From NCBI GenBank assembly GCA_039583875.1, contig CM077159.1:5692499-5756498 (forward strand): a stretch of 64,000 nucleotides of DNA. The letters are read 5' to 3'. Made by a program: the position numbers and the translations under genes. The notes under the pieces are model-generated. The model saw only the letters and a list, made by a program, of their open reading frames with translations. It was not told the DNA's origin and searched no databases. The stretch comes from Platanthera guangdongensis. Lineage: Eukaryota; Streptophyta; Magnoliopsida; Asparagales; Orchidaceae. Shown in pieces: positions 42,370 through 52,689 of the stretch (position 1 is its first letter; each line of letters begins with the position of its first letter).

Positions 42370-44391
42370 TGAAAGATATAGTACCTAAACACCTAGAGGG
42401 GGGGGGTGAATAGGTGACCAAATTCTTTTTGACTTTTTATGGCAGCAATCAGTTTTTAACACAAAATATAAACTACTATTGCACAGCAATCACGCAGCAT
42501 TCACAGCAAACCACAATCACACAGTAGACACAGAGTTTTATAGTGGTTGCCCAAGCTTTAGGTACATCCACTTTCCCCCTTCGCCTATCTAGCAGTGTAC
42601 TAGATTCGGCCAAACTTCTCCACTAACTCAGAACCCAAAACAGGCTCCTACACCTCAGGCCCAAGGCCCTACAACTCAGCTTTTTCACAAAGCCTACACT
42701 CAGCTACAAAGGCCTACACTCAACCACCAAGGCCTACACTCAGCCACCAAGGCCTACACTCAGCCACCAAGGCCTACACTCAGAGATAAAACTCTCCTAC
42801 CCTCAGGCTTTATAATTACAGGCTTACAAGACTCAGATCCAAAGGATCCTACAAGATAAAATGAATACAATAATGTGACTCAACAACTCAGAGAAAAGAG
42901 AGAGAAGAGTTGTGAGTTTCTTGATGAGTTCTTGGAAGAACTCAGCTGGACTCAATCTGACTTAGCTTTCTTCAAAGCTTCTTGAAAGTAGAACTCAATA
43001 AGATTGACTCCTTCTGCAGTTGATCCTTGATCTCTGCTACTTAAGATTCAGAGTAAATCTGAACCCTTCTTCTCAACCTAGTTCCAATGGCTGATTTCTT
43101 GGATGGAGCTCTCTCTCTCCAACTTCTTAGATCTTCACTTGATAGCTAGATCTTATTTAGACAATCACTTGATCTGAACTCTTTCTGCTTCAACAACAGT
43201 TTCTGTAGACTGTATAAGCCTATTTATAGGCCTTCTTCATGGTAACCGGCAGATCCGGTTCATAACTGAATTCTGATAACTCTGACAGGTGTTGTAGACC
43301 GGCTGGAATGGCAGCTGTCAAGTCATCCAGTCAGTTCTTGAAAATTCTGTAACTGTCTGCAAGTGTCGAGACTTTCTGTCTTTAAGTGTCGACACTTATA
43401 GACCAAGTGTCGACACAAGATGTCTAAGTGTCGACACTAGCCTACAAGGTGTCGACACAACTCCTTGTGTTGTAGATTTTATATCTCGTCACTACTTCTT
43501 CTTCATGTGTCGACACTGATAATGTGTATCGACACAAGTACTTGTACTTCAGTATTTTGCTGAATTCTTCTAAGTGTCGACACAACACCTTTGTGTCGAC
43601 ACATCTTCATGTGTTGAATCTGTTAAGTGTCGACACTGCTTCTTGGTGTCGACACATGTCTTCAGTGTTGATACTTGTTGAGTATCGACACATTGCTCTG
43701 GGTGTCGACACTTTCTTCTTCTGTCGAGACTCTGGCTGAGTGTCGACACATCCCCTTAGTGTCGACACTTGTACTTAGAATATTCTTGAACTTTGCTAAT
43801 CTTTGCTAAGTGTCGACACAGCTCCTTGTGTCGACACTTTCTTCAAGTGTTGAGTCTTCAGTTATTTGTCGACACATTGTTCTGGGTGTCGACACTTACT
43901 TCCGATGTTGACTCTTCTGCTGAGTGTCAACACATTGTTCTGAGTGTCGACACTTATACTTAGTCTCTGCTAACTTTTGCTGAGTGTCGACATAGCTCCA
44001 AGTGTCGACACTTTCTGGTGTAGACACAGTTCTTCTAGGTGTCGACACTGATGTTAAGTGTCGACACTGCTTCACTGCACTTTACTCCACTGAGTGTCGA
44101 CACAGCTCCTTGTGTCGACACTTTCTGTCTGCTGTCGACTCAGTATCCCTGGTGTCGACACAATGACTCCAAGTGTCGACACTGCTTGCCTGGGTGTCGA
44201 CACAAGTCTTCTTAAGTGTCGACACTTTCCCTCTGGGTGTCGACATATGGACTTAGAAACTTTTTGCTTCAGTCCAGCAAATACTTAACCTGCACAAGTA
44301 ACTCAAAATACATCAAATACATTTTGATGTATATCATTGAGTTGGGTGACGCTTCTTCAAATCAGGTACATTTAAACCAATGTACCCAACA
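42370..44391 (-). repeat. 5' LTR of SIRE-B (2,022 bp)
   Basis: Pair of 31399-33422 with scattered substitutions. TATA box at plus 43221-43228, minisatellite at ~42690-42790, palindrome array at 43363-44246. Outer end TGTTGGGTACA at 44391, followed by the CACCA duplication. Confidence 0.94.
43363..44246. repeat. GTGTCGACAC palindrome array, SIRE-B 5' LTR
   Basis: Same copies as in the 3' LTR, with independent single-base decay (GTATCGACAC, GTGTCAACAC, TTGTCGACAC, GTGTCGACAT). Several changes are C-to-T or G-to-A at the central CpG. Confidence 0.9.
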
Positions 44392-44719
44392 CACCACCCG
44401 CCAGCGGATCAAAAGCTTCTTCCATTGCGTCAAGTTCAGCATCGTCCAGTCCCGGTTCATCCTCCATGCCCGCCGTCAGCGCCACACAAGAGTCCACCAC
44501 CAGCGGTGTTGGAAAAAGTGCTCGAGAGACGCCACCAGTTAAACTACACCTCATACCCATGACATCATTTGCCCCCACCATCCCTAGGCTTGGTCCAGCC
44601 ACCGTCGGTGGTGGCGAGCCTCCAAACACCCTTGGCTCGCCACCGCTGCAATGCATGGCTCCAGAAACCAAAGTACCACCTGGCTTTAAGCCATCCAGCA
44701 CCCGAGGAGCAAAGCCAGG
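44392..44719 (-). pseudogene. LINE-C, segment 3: N-terminal part of ORF1
   Basis: Short LINE-C piece between SIRE-B and SIRE-A. It encodes PGFAPRVLDGLKPGGTLVSG, then MEDEPGLDDAELDAMEEAFDP and LAGG before the CACCA duplication, in frame with segment 2 once SIRE-B is ignored. Its own N-terminus and the LINE 5' end must lie to the right of SIRE-A, outside the window. Confidence 0.78.
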
Positions 44720-44864
44720 TGTTGGGTACATTGAAATAAATGTACCTGATTTGAAGAAGCCTCACCCTACTAAATGATATACATCAAAATGTATTTGATG
44801 TATTTTGAGTTTAGTTGTGCAGGTTAAGTATTTGTAGGGAAAGCTGAAAAGTTTCTAAGTCCAT

Positions 44865-45665
44865 GTGTCGACACCCAGAAGGAAAGTGTCGACACTTAAG
44901 AAGACTTGTGTCGACACCCAGAGAAGCAGTGTCGACACTTGGAGTAATTGTGTCGACATCAGGAGTGCAGAATCGACACCAGAAGTAAAGTGTCGACACA
45001 TACAGTTTGTGTCGACACACAATGAAGAAATGTCCAGTGAAGCAGTGTCGACACTTAGAAGCAGTGTCGACACCCAGAGGAACTTTGTCGACATCAGAAA
45101 GTGTCGACACTTGGAGGCTGTGTCGACACTCAGCAAAACTTCAACAGAGTTTAAGTACAAGTGTCGACATAATGAAGAATGTGTCGACACACAGCAAAAG
45201 TCTCAACACATGAAGAAAGTGTCGACACTAGGAGGCTGTGTCGACACTCAGCAAATTTCAATAAATTCTAAGTACAAGTGTCGACACAAAGAAGATGTGT
45301 CGACACTCAGCCAAAGTCTCAACACAAGAAGAATGTATCGACACAAGGAGAAGTGTCGACACTCAGCAAAAGTATCAACACAGAAGGCATGTGTCGACAC
45401 TGAACAAGTTCAACGCAAGAAGATGTGTCGACACAAAAGAGTTGTGTCGACACTTAGCAGAATTCAACTAAGTACTGAAGAACAAGGAGTTGTGTCAACA
45501 CACAATATTAGTGTCGACACATGTTGAAGATGCAGTGTCGAGAAGTAATTTCTGCAACACAAGGACTTGTGTCGACACCATAAAGGTTAGTGTCGACACT
45601 TAGTCTACTTGTGTCGACACTTGGTCTATAAGTGTCGACACTTAAAGACTGACTGTCTCGACACT
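44865..45665. repeat. Phased GTGTCGACAC palindrome array, SIRE-A 5' LTR
   Basis: Copies begin at 44865, 44886, 44908, 44929, 44950, 44970 (degenerate), 44990 and 45009, a spacing of 19-22 bp. Further on, gaps of ~40 bp hold a decayed copy at the expected phase (for example GTCTCAACAC at 45200). About 35 units in ~800 bp; the pattern suggests growth by duplication of ~20- or ~40-bp units. Confidence 0.9.
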
Positions 45666-45798
45666 TTCAGACAGTTACAGAAAATTCAAGAAGTGACTGG
45701 ATGACATGACAGCTGCCATTCCAGCCGGTCTACTGTAACTGTCAGAGTTGTCAGAAAGTCGTTAGAAACCGGATCAATCGGTCACCATGAAGAAGGCC

Positions 45799-45807
45799 TA
45801 TATATAT
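45799..45807 (+). promoter_or_regulatory. TATA box of SIRE-A LTR
   Basis: TATATATAT within GGCCTATATATATGC, downstream of the palindrome array and aligned with the TATAAATAG of the SIRE-B and SIRE-Z LTRs. Confidence 0.65.
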
Positions 45808-46605
45808 GCTTATTCTGTCAACAAAAGTAGACTGAGAAGAAGATCAAGCAATTCATTGAATAATCAATTCAAGTGAAGATCTAAGTAGTTGGAGAGAGAG
45901 CTCCATCCAAGAAGACAAGTGTTGAACCAGTATGTGAAGAAGGGTTCAGATTGAGATCTGAATCTTAAGTTAGCAGTGATTGAAGATCAGCTGCATAGAG
46001 AATCAACCCTACTGTGTTCTACATTCAAGAAGCTTTGAAGGAAGCCAAGGGAGGTTGATCTCAGCAGAGTTCTTCCAAGACCTCATCAAGAAACCTGTCA
46101 ACTCTTCTCTCTTATTCTGAGTTGTAGGTATATACATTGTATTCTTAATTTCTTGTAGGATCCTTAGGGATCTGAGTTGTAAGCCTGAAATTATAAAGGC
46201 TGAGTGGTAGGGCCTGTGTGCCTGAGTGTTGGAGATCCATTTCTCTGAGTGTAGGCCTTGTTGAAGGCTGAGTGTAGGTCTTTGTGAAGACTGAGTGGTA
46301 GGGCCTTGAGCCTGAGTTGTAGGAACCTGGTTGGGGTTCTAAGTGTAAGATCTGAGGATCTGAGGAATAGTGGAGGAGTTTGGCCACATCTAGTACACTA
46401 CTAGATAGGCGAAGGGGGAAAGTGGATGTACCCAAACCTTGGGGAACCACTATAAAACTGTGTGTACTCTATGTGTGTATGATTCTGTGGTTGTTGTTTT
46501 ATGATCTGTGAAATCTGTGATTAAATCTACCTAAAAGTTTAAAAAGATTAAAGTCACCTATTCACCCCCCCCCCCTCTAGGTGATTATGTACAATTTCTT
46601 TCAAT

Positions 46606-46623
46606 TGGTATCAAAGCCAGGTT
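46606..46623 (+). other. Primer binding site of SIRE-A
   Basis: TGGTATCAAAGCCAGGTT, 17 of 18 matches to the initiator tRNA-Met complement, two bases from the LTR end. Confidence 0.9.
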
Positions 46624-46708
46624 ACTCAAAAAGGACATAACTGTCTGAGTAAAAGATCATGTTGGCAGATTCAGTATAATCAAGTGCAGAATCAAGAAAA
46701 TCAAGAAA

Positions 46709-48717
46709 ATGGGTTCAACAGAAAATCACAAAGAACTTGGAGTCATGAAGTTGCCAATTTGCAAAAAAGAGATTTTTGGCATCTGGAAAGAAAGGGTTAG
46801 ACTATTTATGGAAGCCTCTGACCCTAGAATCTATATAACAGTCAAAGAAGGGCCATATGTGCCTATGAAAGTATCTGTCCTGGATGCAAATCAGAGAACT
46901 CCTAAGGACTTTTCAGAGATGACAAAAGATGAGATAATTCTGGCTATTATGGACAAAAGGACCCAGAATATTATAGTAAGTGCAATAGATGATGCTACAT
47001 TTCAGAACTTGATACACTGTAAAACATCAAAAGAGATGTGGGATACTCTAAGAGTGTACATGGAGGGTTCTGAAGAAGTTAGGCAGGACAAAAAGTATTT
47101 GTTAAACCAAGAATATGAGACCTTCAAACAAGGCAGGTCTGATAGTATAACAGAATGCTACAAGAAATTCTATAGGATTGTCAATGAGTTGATGTCCTAT
47201 GGAAGAGAATTCAGCAATTATGAGCTGAATGATAAGTTCTTGAGATCCCTAACTAAAGACTGGGATACTAAGATTTGTGTCATAAGGGAAATGGCCAAGT
47301 TAGCAGACATTCCTCCTCCAACATTGTTTGGCAAACTGTTATCCTATGAGATGCAGTTAATGGTAAGGAAGGAGGAGGAGAAGACTACCAGATTTGAGCA
47401 TAAAGAAAGAGTTGTGGCATTCAAGACAGAAGCCACCAAGAAATATAAAAGTAAGTCTCCATCTCCACCTCTAAAAGTTGCTGAGACTGAGTCAGATGAG
47501 TCAGAGAGCAAGAATTCTGAAAATAGTGAGGGTGATGAAGACTTTGCAGCCTTCACAAGACATTTTCAGAAGTTCCTAAAGAAGAAACAGTGGAGGTCTA
47601 AGCCATCCACTTCACAGAAGTCATCAAAGAATGACAGGAGAAAGCCCAAGTACAGTAGAACTACAACTTCAAAGATAGTTTGTTATTGTTGTAACAGACA
47701 AGGACATGTTGTTGCTGACTGTCCAGAGAAAAGGAAAGAGTCTACTGATAAGAAGAAGACTCAAATCAAGGGCAAAAAGGAAAGGTCCTTTGTTGCTAAA
47801 AAGGACAAAAGTCTGTCAGATATGTCTTCTTCAGAAACTGATTCAGAAGTTGAAGCTTACATTGGACTGTTTGCTGAAGAAGAGGAAGAGGAGTTCATCC
47901 AGTTAATGAACTCTATATATGAGCATGAAGACAATCAGTGCCAGGGACTGATGGCCTTATCAGAAGGAGACAAAATCCAGGAGCAGCCTGGACCTAGTCA
48001 GGTACAAAATTGTTCTTCAAGTTCAATTTCTAGTGCTGGATCAAAATCAGATTCATCAGCATCAAGTGATGAGAATGAATCTGAATCTGAAGGAGATATT
48101 CATCAATTGATGATGAATATAGAGTAGTGTTGCAAGCTTTAAAGAAAAGCAAATCCTTGGCCAAGAGTCAGGCTAAGGAGATTGTCAGTCTTAAAGTTGC
48201 TGCAACAGATTTTGATAAGTTGATTGTTCAAAAACTAAATGAAATAGCCAGGCTGAAGAACATAACTGTTATTCAGATGGGGACTATAACATTTAAAAAT
48301 GATTAAATCAGAAATCTGGAGATTAGTCTCCAGAAAGAGAGAGACATAGTTGCAAGGTTTTCTAAACCAAAGTCTGTTCTAACTTTGATAGATGAATTTG
48401 CACATCAAAAGGGTAAAACTGGATTAGGGTTTACAAAACCTGCTAGGACTGTAAAGTCCAAGTCTAAGGGCAAAGCCCCAGTACTCAATAAGCCTGCTGT
48501 AGACAAAACAGCCAGGGTTGTACCTAAGCAAATGTACAACAGATTTGAGTGCTGGTGTTGTGGCAAGGTAGGCCACTTTGCCATAGACTGTTGGCACAAT
48601 TCAAGTGCCAAGGTGAGTAGCAATCTTCCTGCTAGAAAAGCTACAGGTAGTTTTGTTAAGAGGCAAACTAACCAGCACCAAGGACCCAAGAATTCTTTGG
48701 GTTCTAAGGTTAACTAA
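46709..48717 (+). pseudogene. gag: SIRE-A Gag with two zinc knuckles, frameshifted
   Basis: From ATG 46709 (MGSTENHKELGVMKLPICKK). Gag core ~1-235, Ser/Glu linker, first zinc knuckle CYCCNRQGHVVADC (complete here), Lys-rich and acidic regions. A one-base deletion near 48110 relative to SIRE-B shifts the frame to a stop at 48125-48127. The original frame resumes (VVLQALKKSKSLAKSQAKEI), has a stop at 48303-48305, and carries the second knuckle CWCCGKVGHFAIDC (~48550-48590). It ends at the conserved TAA 48715-48717, inside the candidate intron. Confidence 0.9.
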
Positions 48718-48729
48718 TCTGTCTTGCAG
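48613..48729 (+). other. Candidate in-frame intron at the SIRE-A gag/protease junction (117 nt)
   Basis: Donor CCAAG|GTGAGTAGC, branch-like CTAAC in CAAACTAACCAG, acceptor TCTGTCTTGCAG|GTGAGT. It includes the Gag stop TAA at 48715-48717. Same length, borders and frame as SIRE-B 40210-40326. Removal joins NSSAK to VSSSDHAP just before the protease. Confidence 0.5.
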
Positions 48730-51700
48730 GTGAGTTCAAGTGACCATGCCCCAATACGGTACTGGGACAGTGGATGTTCCAGACACATGACTGGAACTAG
48801 CGGATTGCTAAAGGACTACCCACCAATCAAGGATGGTCCTAAAGTCACCTTTGGTGGTTCTGAAAAAGGAATCATCAAAGGTTTTGGTAACATTTCTAGC
48901 AACCTTATAACAATTACTCAAGTGGCTTATGTTAAAGGTTTGAAACACAACATTATTAGTATAAGTCAGCTGAGTGATTTAGGATATGACATCTCATTTG
49001 TCAAAGATGGTTGTCATATCAGGAGATCAAATGATCAAGAGATCATTCTAACTGGTTATAAAAAGAGAAGTGTCTATTGTCTAGACATTATGAGTGAGAA
49101 TAATGTTTCTCCAGTGTGTCTTGTAGCTAATGAGAAAGTCTCTCATTGTGTTAAATGGCACAAGAGGCTAGTCCATCTCAACTACAAGACAATTGGTCAA
49201 CTCTTTAGCAAAGAGTTAGTGAGGTATGGTCCTCAGGTTAAGTGTATCAAAGATGGGATATGCTCAGCTTGTCAAAAGGGCAAGCAGACTAGATCCACCT
49301 TTAATACCATTGAGAACAAAGATGTTGTGAGGTGCTTATACCTCTTGCATATGGATCTCTTTGATCCTATGCCAGTTCACAGCTTAGGTAGGAAGGTATA
49401 CACATTTGTGGTTGTAGATGACTACTCAAGGTTTTCCTGGGTGTTCTTCCTTAGACAGAAATCTGAAATACCTAATATCTTTTATAGTTTTGTCAAACAA
49501 ATTCAGAATGAGTTAGACAGTACAGTGGTCAAAATAAGAAGTGACCATGGTACTTAATTCCAATCTAATAGTATGACAAAACTATGTGAAGAATTTGGGA
49601 TATTTCAGGAATTTTCTTCACCAAGAACACCTCAGCAAAATGACATTGCTGGAAGGAAAAATAGAACCTTGATAGAGGCTGGTAGAACCCTATTAAGTGA
49701 TACATCTCTCCCAGAATATTTCTGGGCTGAGGCAGTAAACACTGCTTGCCATGTAATTAATAGGGCTACTATCACCAAGAGCCACAATAAGACCCCCTAT
49801 GAGATTGTGAAAGGCAGAAAACCAAATCTATCATATTTCAGGATCTTTGGTTGTAAATGTTATATACTTAACAATGGTAAGTCTTACTTAACCAAGTTTG
49901 CTGCCAAATCCCAAGAGGGGATCTTTGTTGGGTACAACAATAATAGTAAGGCTTATAGGGTCTACAACTTGACTACTCAAGTTGTAGAAGAGTCAGTACA
50001 TGTAGTATTTGATGAAGCTAGACTCATTAAAAATGAATTATCTAGAAGTATTTGCAGCTCCACAGGTGTGACTAAGAAGATGGACAAGCTTACTATTAAA
50101 GAAGGATCTACTGCAAGTCAGCATGTGGATGATAGTGGCTGTTGTCCAGGGGGAGTACTAGATGTACCTGATGCAGAAGAAGACGAAGGAGTGCAGCAAG
50201 TTGAAGAAGCTGAAGGAGTACAACCTGAAGAAAGGCTGCCTCCAGCTAATAGACATCTAAAACATCATCCAGCCAATTAAATTATTGGTGATCTAAGACA
50301 AGGGATACAAACAAGGAGCAGAAATCTAAGTTCAGCACTCTACTGCAGTTTTCTATCCCAAGTTGAGCCAAAGAAATTTGAAGAAGCTATCCTATACCCT
50401 CATTGGATTGAGGCAATGTAAGAGGAGCTGAATCAGTTCAAAAGATGCAAAGTCTGGGAGCATGTTCCTAAATCAAAAGACCACAACATAATTGGAACTA
50501 AGTGGATCTTTAGGAACAAGATGGATGAACATGTATTTATTATAAAGAACAAAGCAAGACTGGTTGAAAAAGGTTATATGCATGAAGAAGGTATTGACTT
50601 TGATTAGACCTTTGCTCCAGTAGCCAGACTGGAGGCAATAAGGATGTTCCTGGCCTATGCAACCTATCAAGGGTTTAAAGTATACCAAATGGATGTTAAG
50701 TCAGCTTTTCTGAATGGAAATCTGAAAGAAGAAGTCTATGTGGAACAACCATCAGGTTTTGTTGATTCTACTAAACCTAATTATGTTTATAGACTAATGA
50801 AGGCTTTGTATGGGTTAAAACAAGCCCCTAGGGCTTGGTATGAAACCCTGTCTAGTTTCCTCATTGAGAATAAATTCAAAAGGGGGAAAATAGACAAGAC
50901 TCTATTCCTTAGGGAATCCAGAGGCAAGATCATTCTAGTCCAAATATATGTAGATGACATCATATTTGGGTCTACTGAAAGTAGTCTTTGCAAAAAATTT
51001 GCAAAACTTATGCAAGGACAATTTGAAATGAGCAGTATGGGGGAACTTAAGTTTTTCTTGGGTCTCCAAGTTAGACAGACTGAGAATGGTTTATCCATAT
51101 GCCAGTCTAAGTTCACTCTAGAATTGATAAGGAAGTATGGTATGAAATCATCCAGTACCATGAAAACTCCTATGGGGTCAAGTATGTCTCTTAGCAAAGA
51201 TGATGCAGGGAAACCTGTAGATGCGACTTTGTACAGAGGGATAGTTGGCTCCCTATTATATTTGACTGCAAGTAGACCAGATATCATGTATGCTACATGT
51301 GTCTGTGCTAGGTACCAAGCTTGCCCTAAAGAATCTCATTTGACAGCAGTCAAAAGAATTCTGAGATATCTTAAGGACAGACCTTATCTAGGCCTTTGGT
51401 ACCCTAGGAATGGAGACTTTGAACTGACAGCTTATTCAGATGCAGATTTTGCAGGCTGCAAGGAAGATAGGAAAAGTACAACTGGTACCTGTCAATTCCT
51501 AGGTGGAAGACTGATATCATGGAGTAGCAAGAAACAAACAAATGTGGCTATCTGCACAGTAGAATCAGAGTATGTGGCTGCTGGAAGTTGCTGTGCTCAA
51601 CTTCTATGGATTCAACATCAGCTAGAAGACTATGGTATAAAAGTAAGTAGAACACTCTATTTTGTGATTCTACTAGTGCTATTTCTATTGCAAACAATCC

Positions 51701-51890
51701 TGTGTCCCATAGTAGAACTAAGCACATAGAAATAAAGTACCATTTTCTAAGAGAACATGTGGAAAAAGGAGATATTTCAATAGAGTATGTTAATACAGAT
51801 AATCAGCTAGCTGACATGTATACTAAGCCCTTAGAAGAAACCAAATTCAATAGGTTTAAAATTGAATTATGTATGATAAACTTAGAATAG
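48730..51890 (+). pseudogene. pol: SIRE-A Pol: protease, integrase, RT, RNase H
   Basis: Copia Pol orthologous to SIRE-B. Protease RYWDSGCSRHMTG (Trp in place of Leu before DSG), pre-integrase VKWHKRLVHLNYKTIGQLF, CSACQKGKQTRS, integrase VVDDYSRFSWVFFL, RSDHGT then a TAA (49555) in the conserved [42 protein letters not shown], catalytic YVDDIIFGS, RNase [17 protein letters not shown]. Stops at 49555, 50278, ~50420 and ~50606; a one-base deletion near 51655 puts [15 protein letters not shown] in another frame, ending at 51890. More decayed than SIRE-B. Confidence 0.92.
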
Positions 51891-52398
51891 TTTATAAAAA
51901 TTGGCTAAGTAAAATAGTGTCAACACACAGAGTTGTTTGTGTCGAGACAGAGAATTGGTGTCGACACTTCAGAGAAAAGGTGTCGACACATCTAGGAAGT
52001 TTGTGTCGACACTTCAGAGAATTAGTGTCGACACATGCAGGGTAGGTGTCGACACATCCAAGGTGGTGTCGACACTTAAGGTTTACTTAGAATTAGTCTA
52101 GTAAAGTCTCGACTAAGTGTCGAGCTAAGTGGTGTCGACACATAAACAAGTGTCAACACATATATTCTGTCGACTATACTTGTAGCGACACATAGTTGTC
52201 TAGACATTATAAGTCTGTGTCGACACTTTTCAACAGTATCGACACAATTTGAGTATTTTGACGCGCCCTTTCATCTTCGATTCTAGAAAGGTATAAATAG
52301 GTTCTCGCCATTGTCTGTCGACACGCTCACCAAAGTTTCGAGACCAAACTTGTGTGTCGACACCTCTCTTCTCTACATTCAAATTTCTTCAAACCCTA
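51891..52398 (+). promoter_or_regulatory. SIRE-A pol-ORF3 spacer: palindrome array plus TATA box
   Basis: About 15 copies or variants of GTGTCGACAC between 51915 and 52365 in non-coding sequence, with TATAAATAG at 52292-52300, 99 bp before the third-ORF ATG at 52399. Matches SIRE-B 36540-37040 in order and spacing. Proposed internal promoter giving a separate third-ORF mRNA with a ~70-nt leader. Confidence 0.6.
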
Positions 52399-52642
52399 AT
52401 GGCACCCAAGCTAGAAGAGAATGTGAATGAAGGATACGAACTCGTGCGACATGCTTTTGATGATGGGGAACCAGAGATCAAAGGCGTGATAACCCTAATA
52501 GAAGAGACAGGGTTAGAATTTCTTGTTTCCGAACCGACCAAGATATGGAAGAAAGAAGTCCTGGAATTTCTGAATGCAGCAACCCTAGATGAATCAGGAC
52601 TAAAGATTAAGTCAAGGGTTCATGGGGCAAAGGTGAAGGTCT
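52399..52642 (+). pseudogene. SIRE-A third ORF, part 1 (before copia-D)
   Basis: N-terminal ~81 residues (MAPKLEENVNEGYELVRHAF, VSEPTKIWKKEVLEFLNAA, KIKSRVHGAKVKV), closely matching SIRE-B. It is cut at 52642 by copia-D; the GGTCT target site (52638-52642) reappears at 60122 and the frame continues there. Confidence 0.85.
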
Positions 52643-52689
52643 TGTTGAAATTTGTGAAGTGGAAGTGGGTGACGGGACAGGCCGCGCGG

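Larger units (their letters stand above)
31399..44391 (-). mobile_element. SIRE-B: complete SIRE-lineage Ty1/copia element (12,993 bp)
   Basis: Minus-strand element with two LTRs (2,022 and 2,024 bp) and perfect target duplication CACCA (31394-31398 and 44392-44396). From the right: 5' LTR, PBS, gag, candidate intron, pro-int-RT-RNase H, spacer with palindrome array and TATA box, third ORF, 3' UTR, PPT, 3' LTR. SIRE placement rests on the RNase H signature [20 protein letters not shown] and [20 protein letters not shown], and on the extra ORF after pol. Coding lesions are few and mostly nonsense. Confidence 0.95.
44720..46603 (+). repeat. 5' LTR of SIRE-A (1,884 bp)
   Basis: TGTTGGGTACA...TTCTTTCA. 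Order: conserved edge block, palindrome array (44865-45665), GACATGACAGCTGCCATTCC / GCCGGTCT block, TATA box (45799), leader with the reverse-reading minisatellite (GAGTGTAGGCCT units, ~46230-46330), a conserved block with CTAGTACACTACTAG, and a C-run (46564-46575) near the end. Confidence 0.94.

Noticed and set aside
44865..45527. Open frames rich in MSTL, CRHS and VDTQ repeats on both strands, suggesting a Cys/His repeat protein
   Set aside because: They are translations of the GTGTCGACAC array in different frames, with no consistent start and present in every LTR copy.
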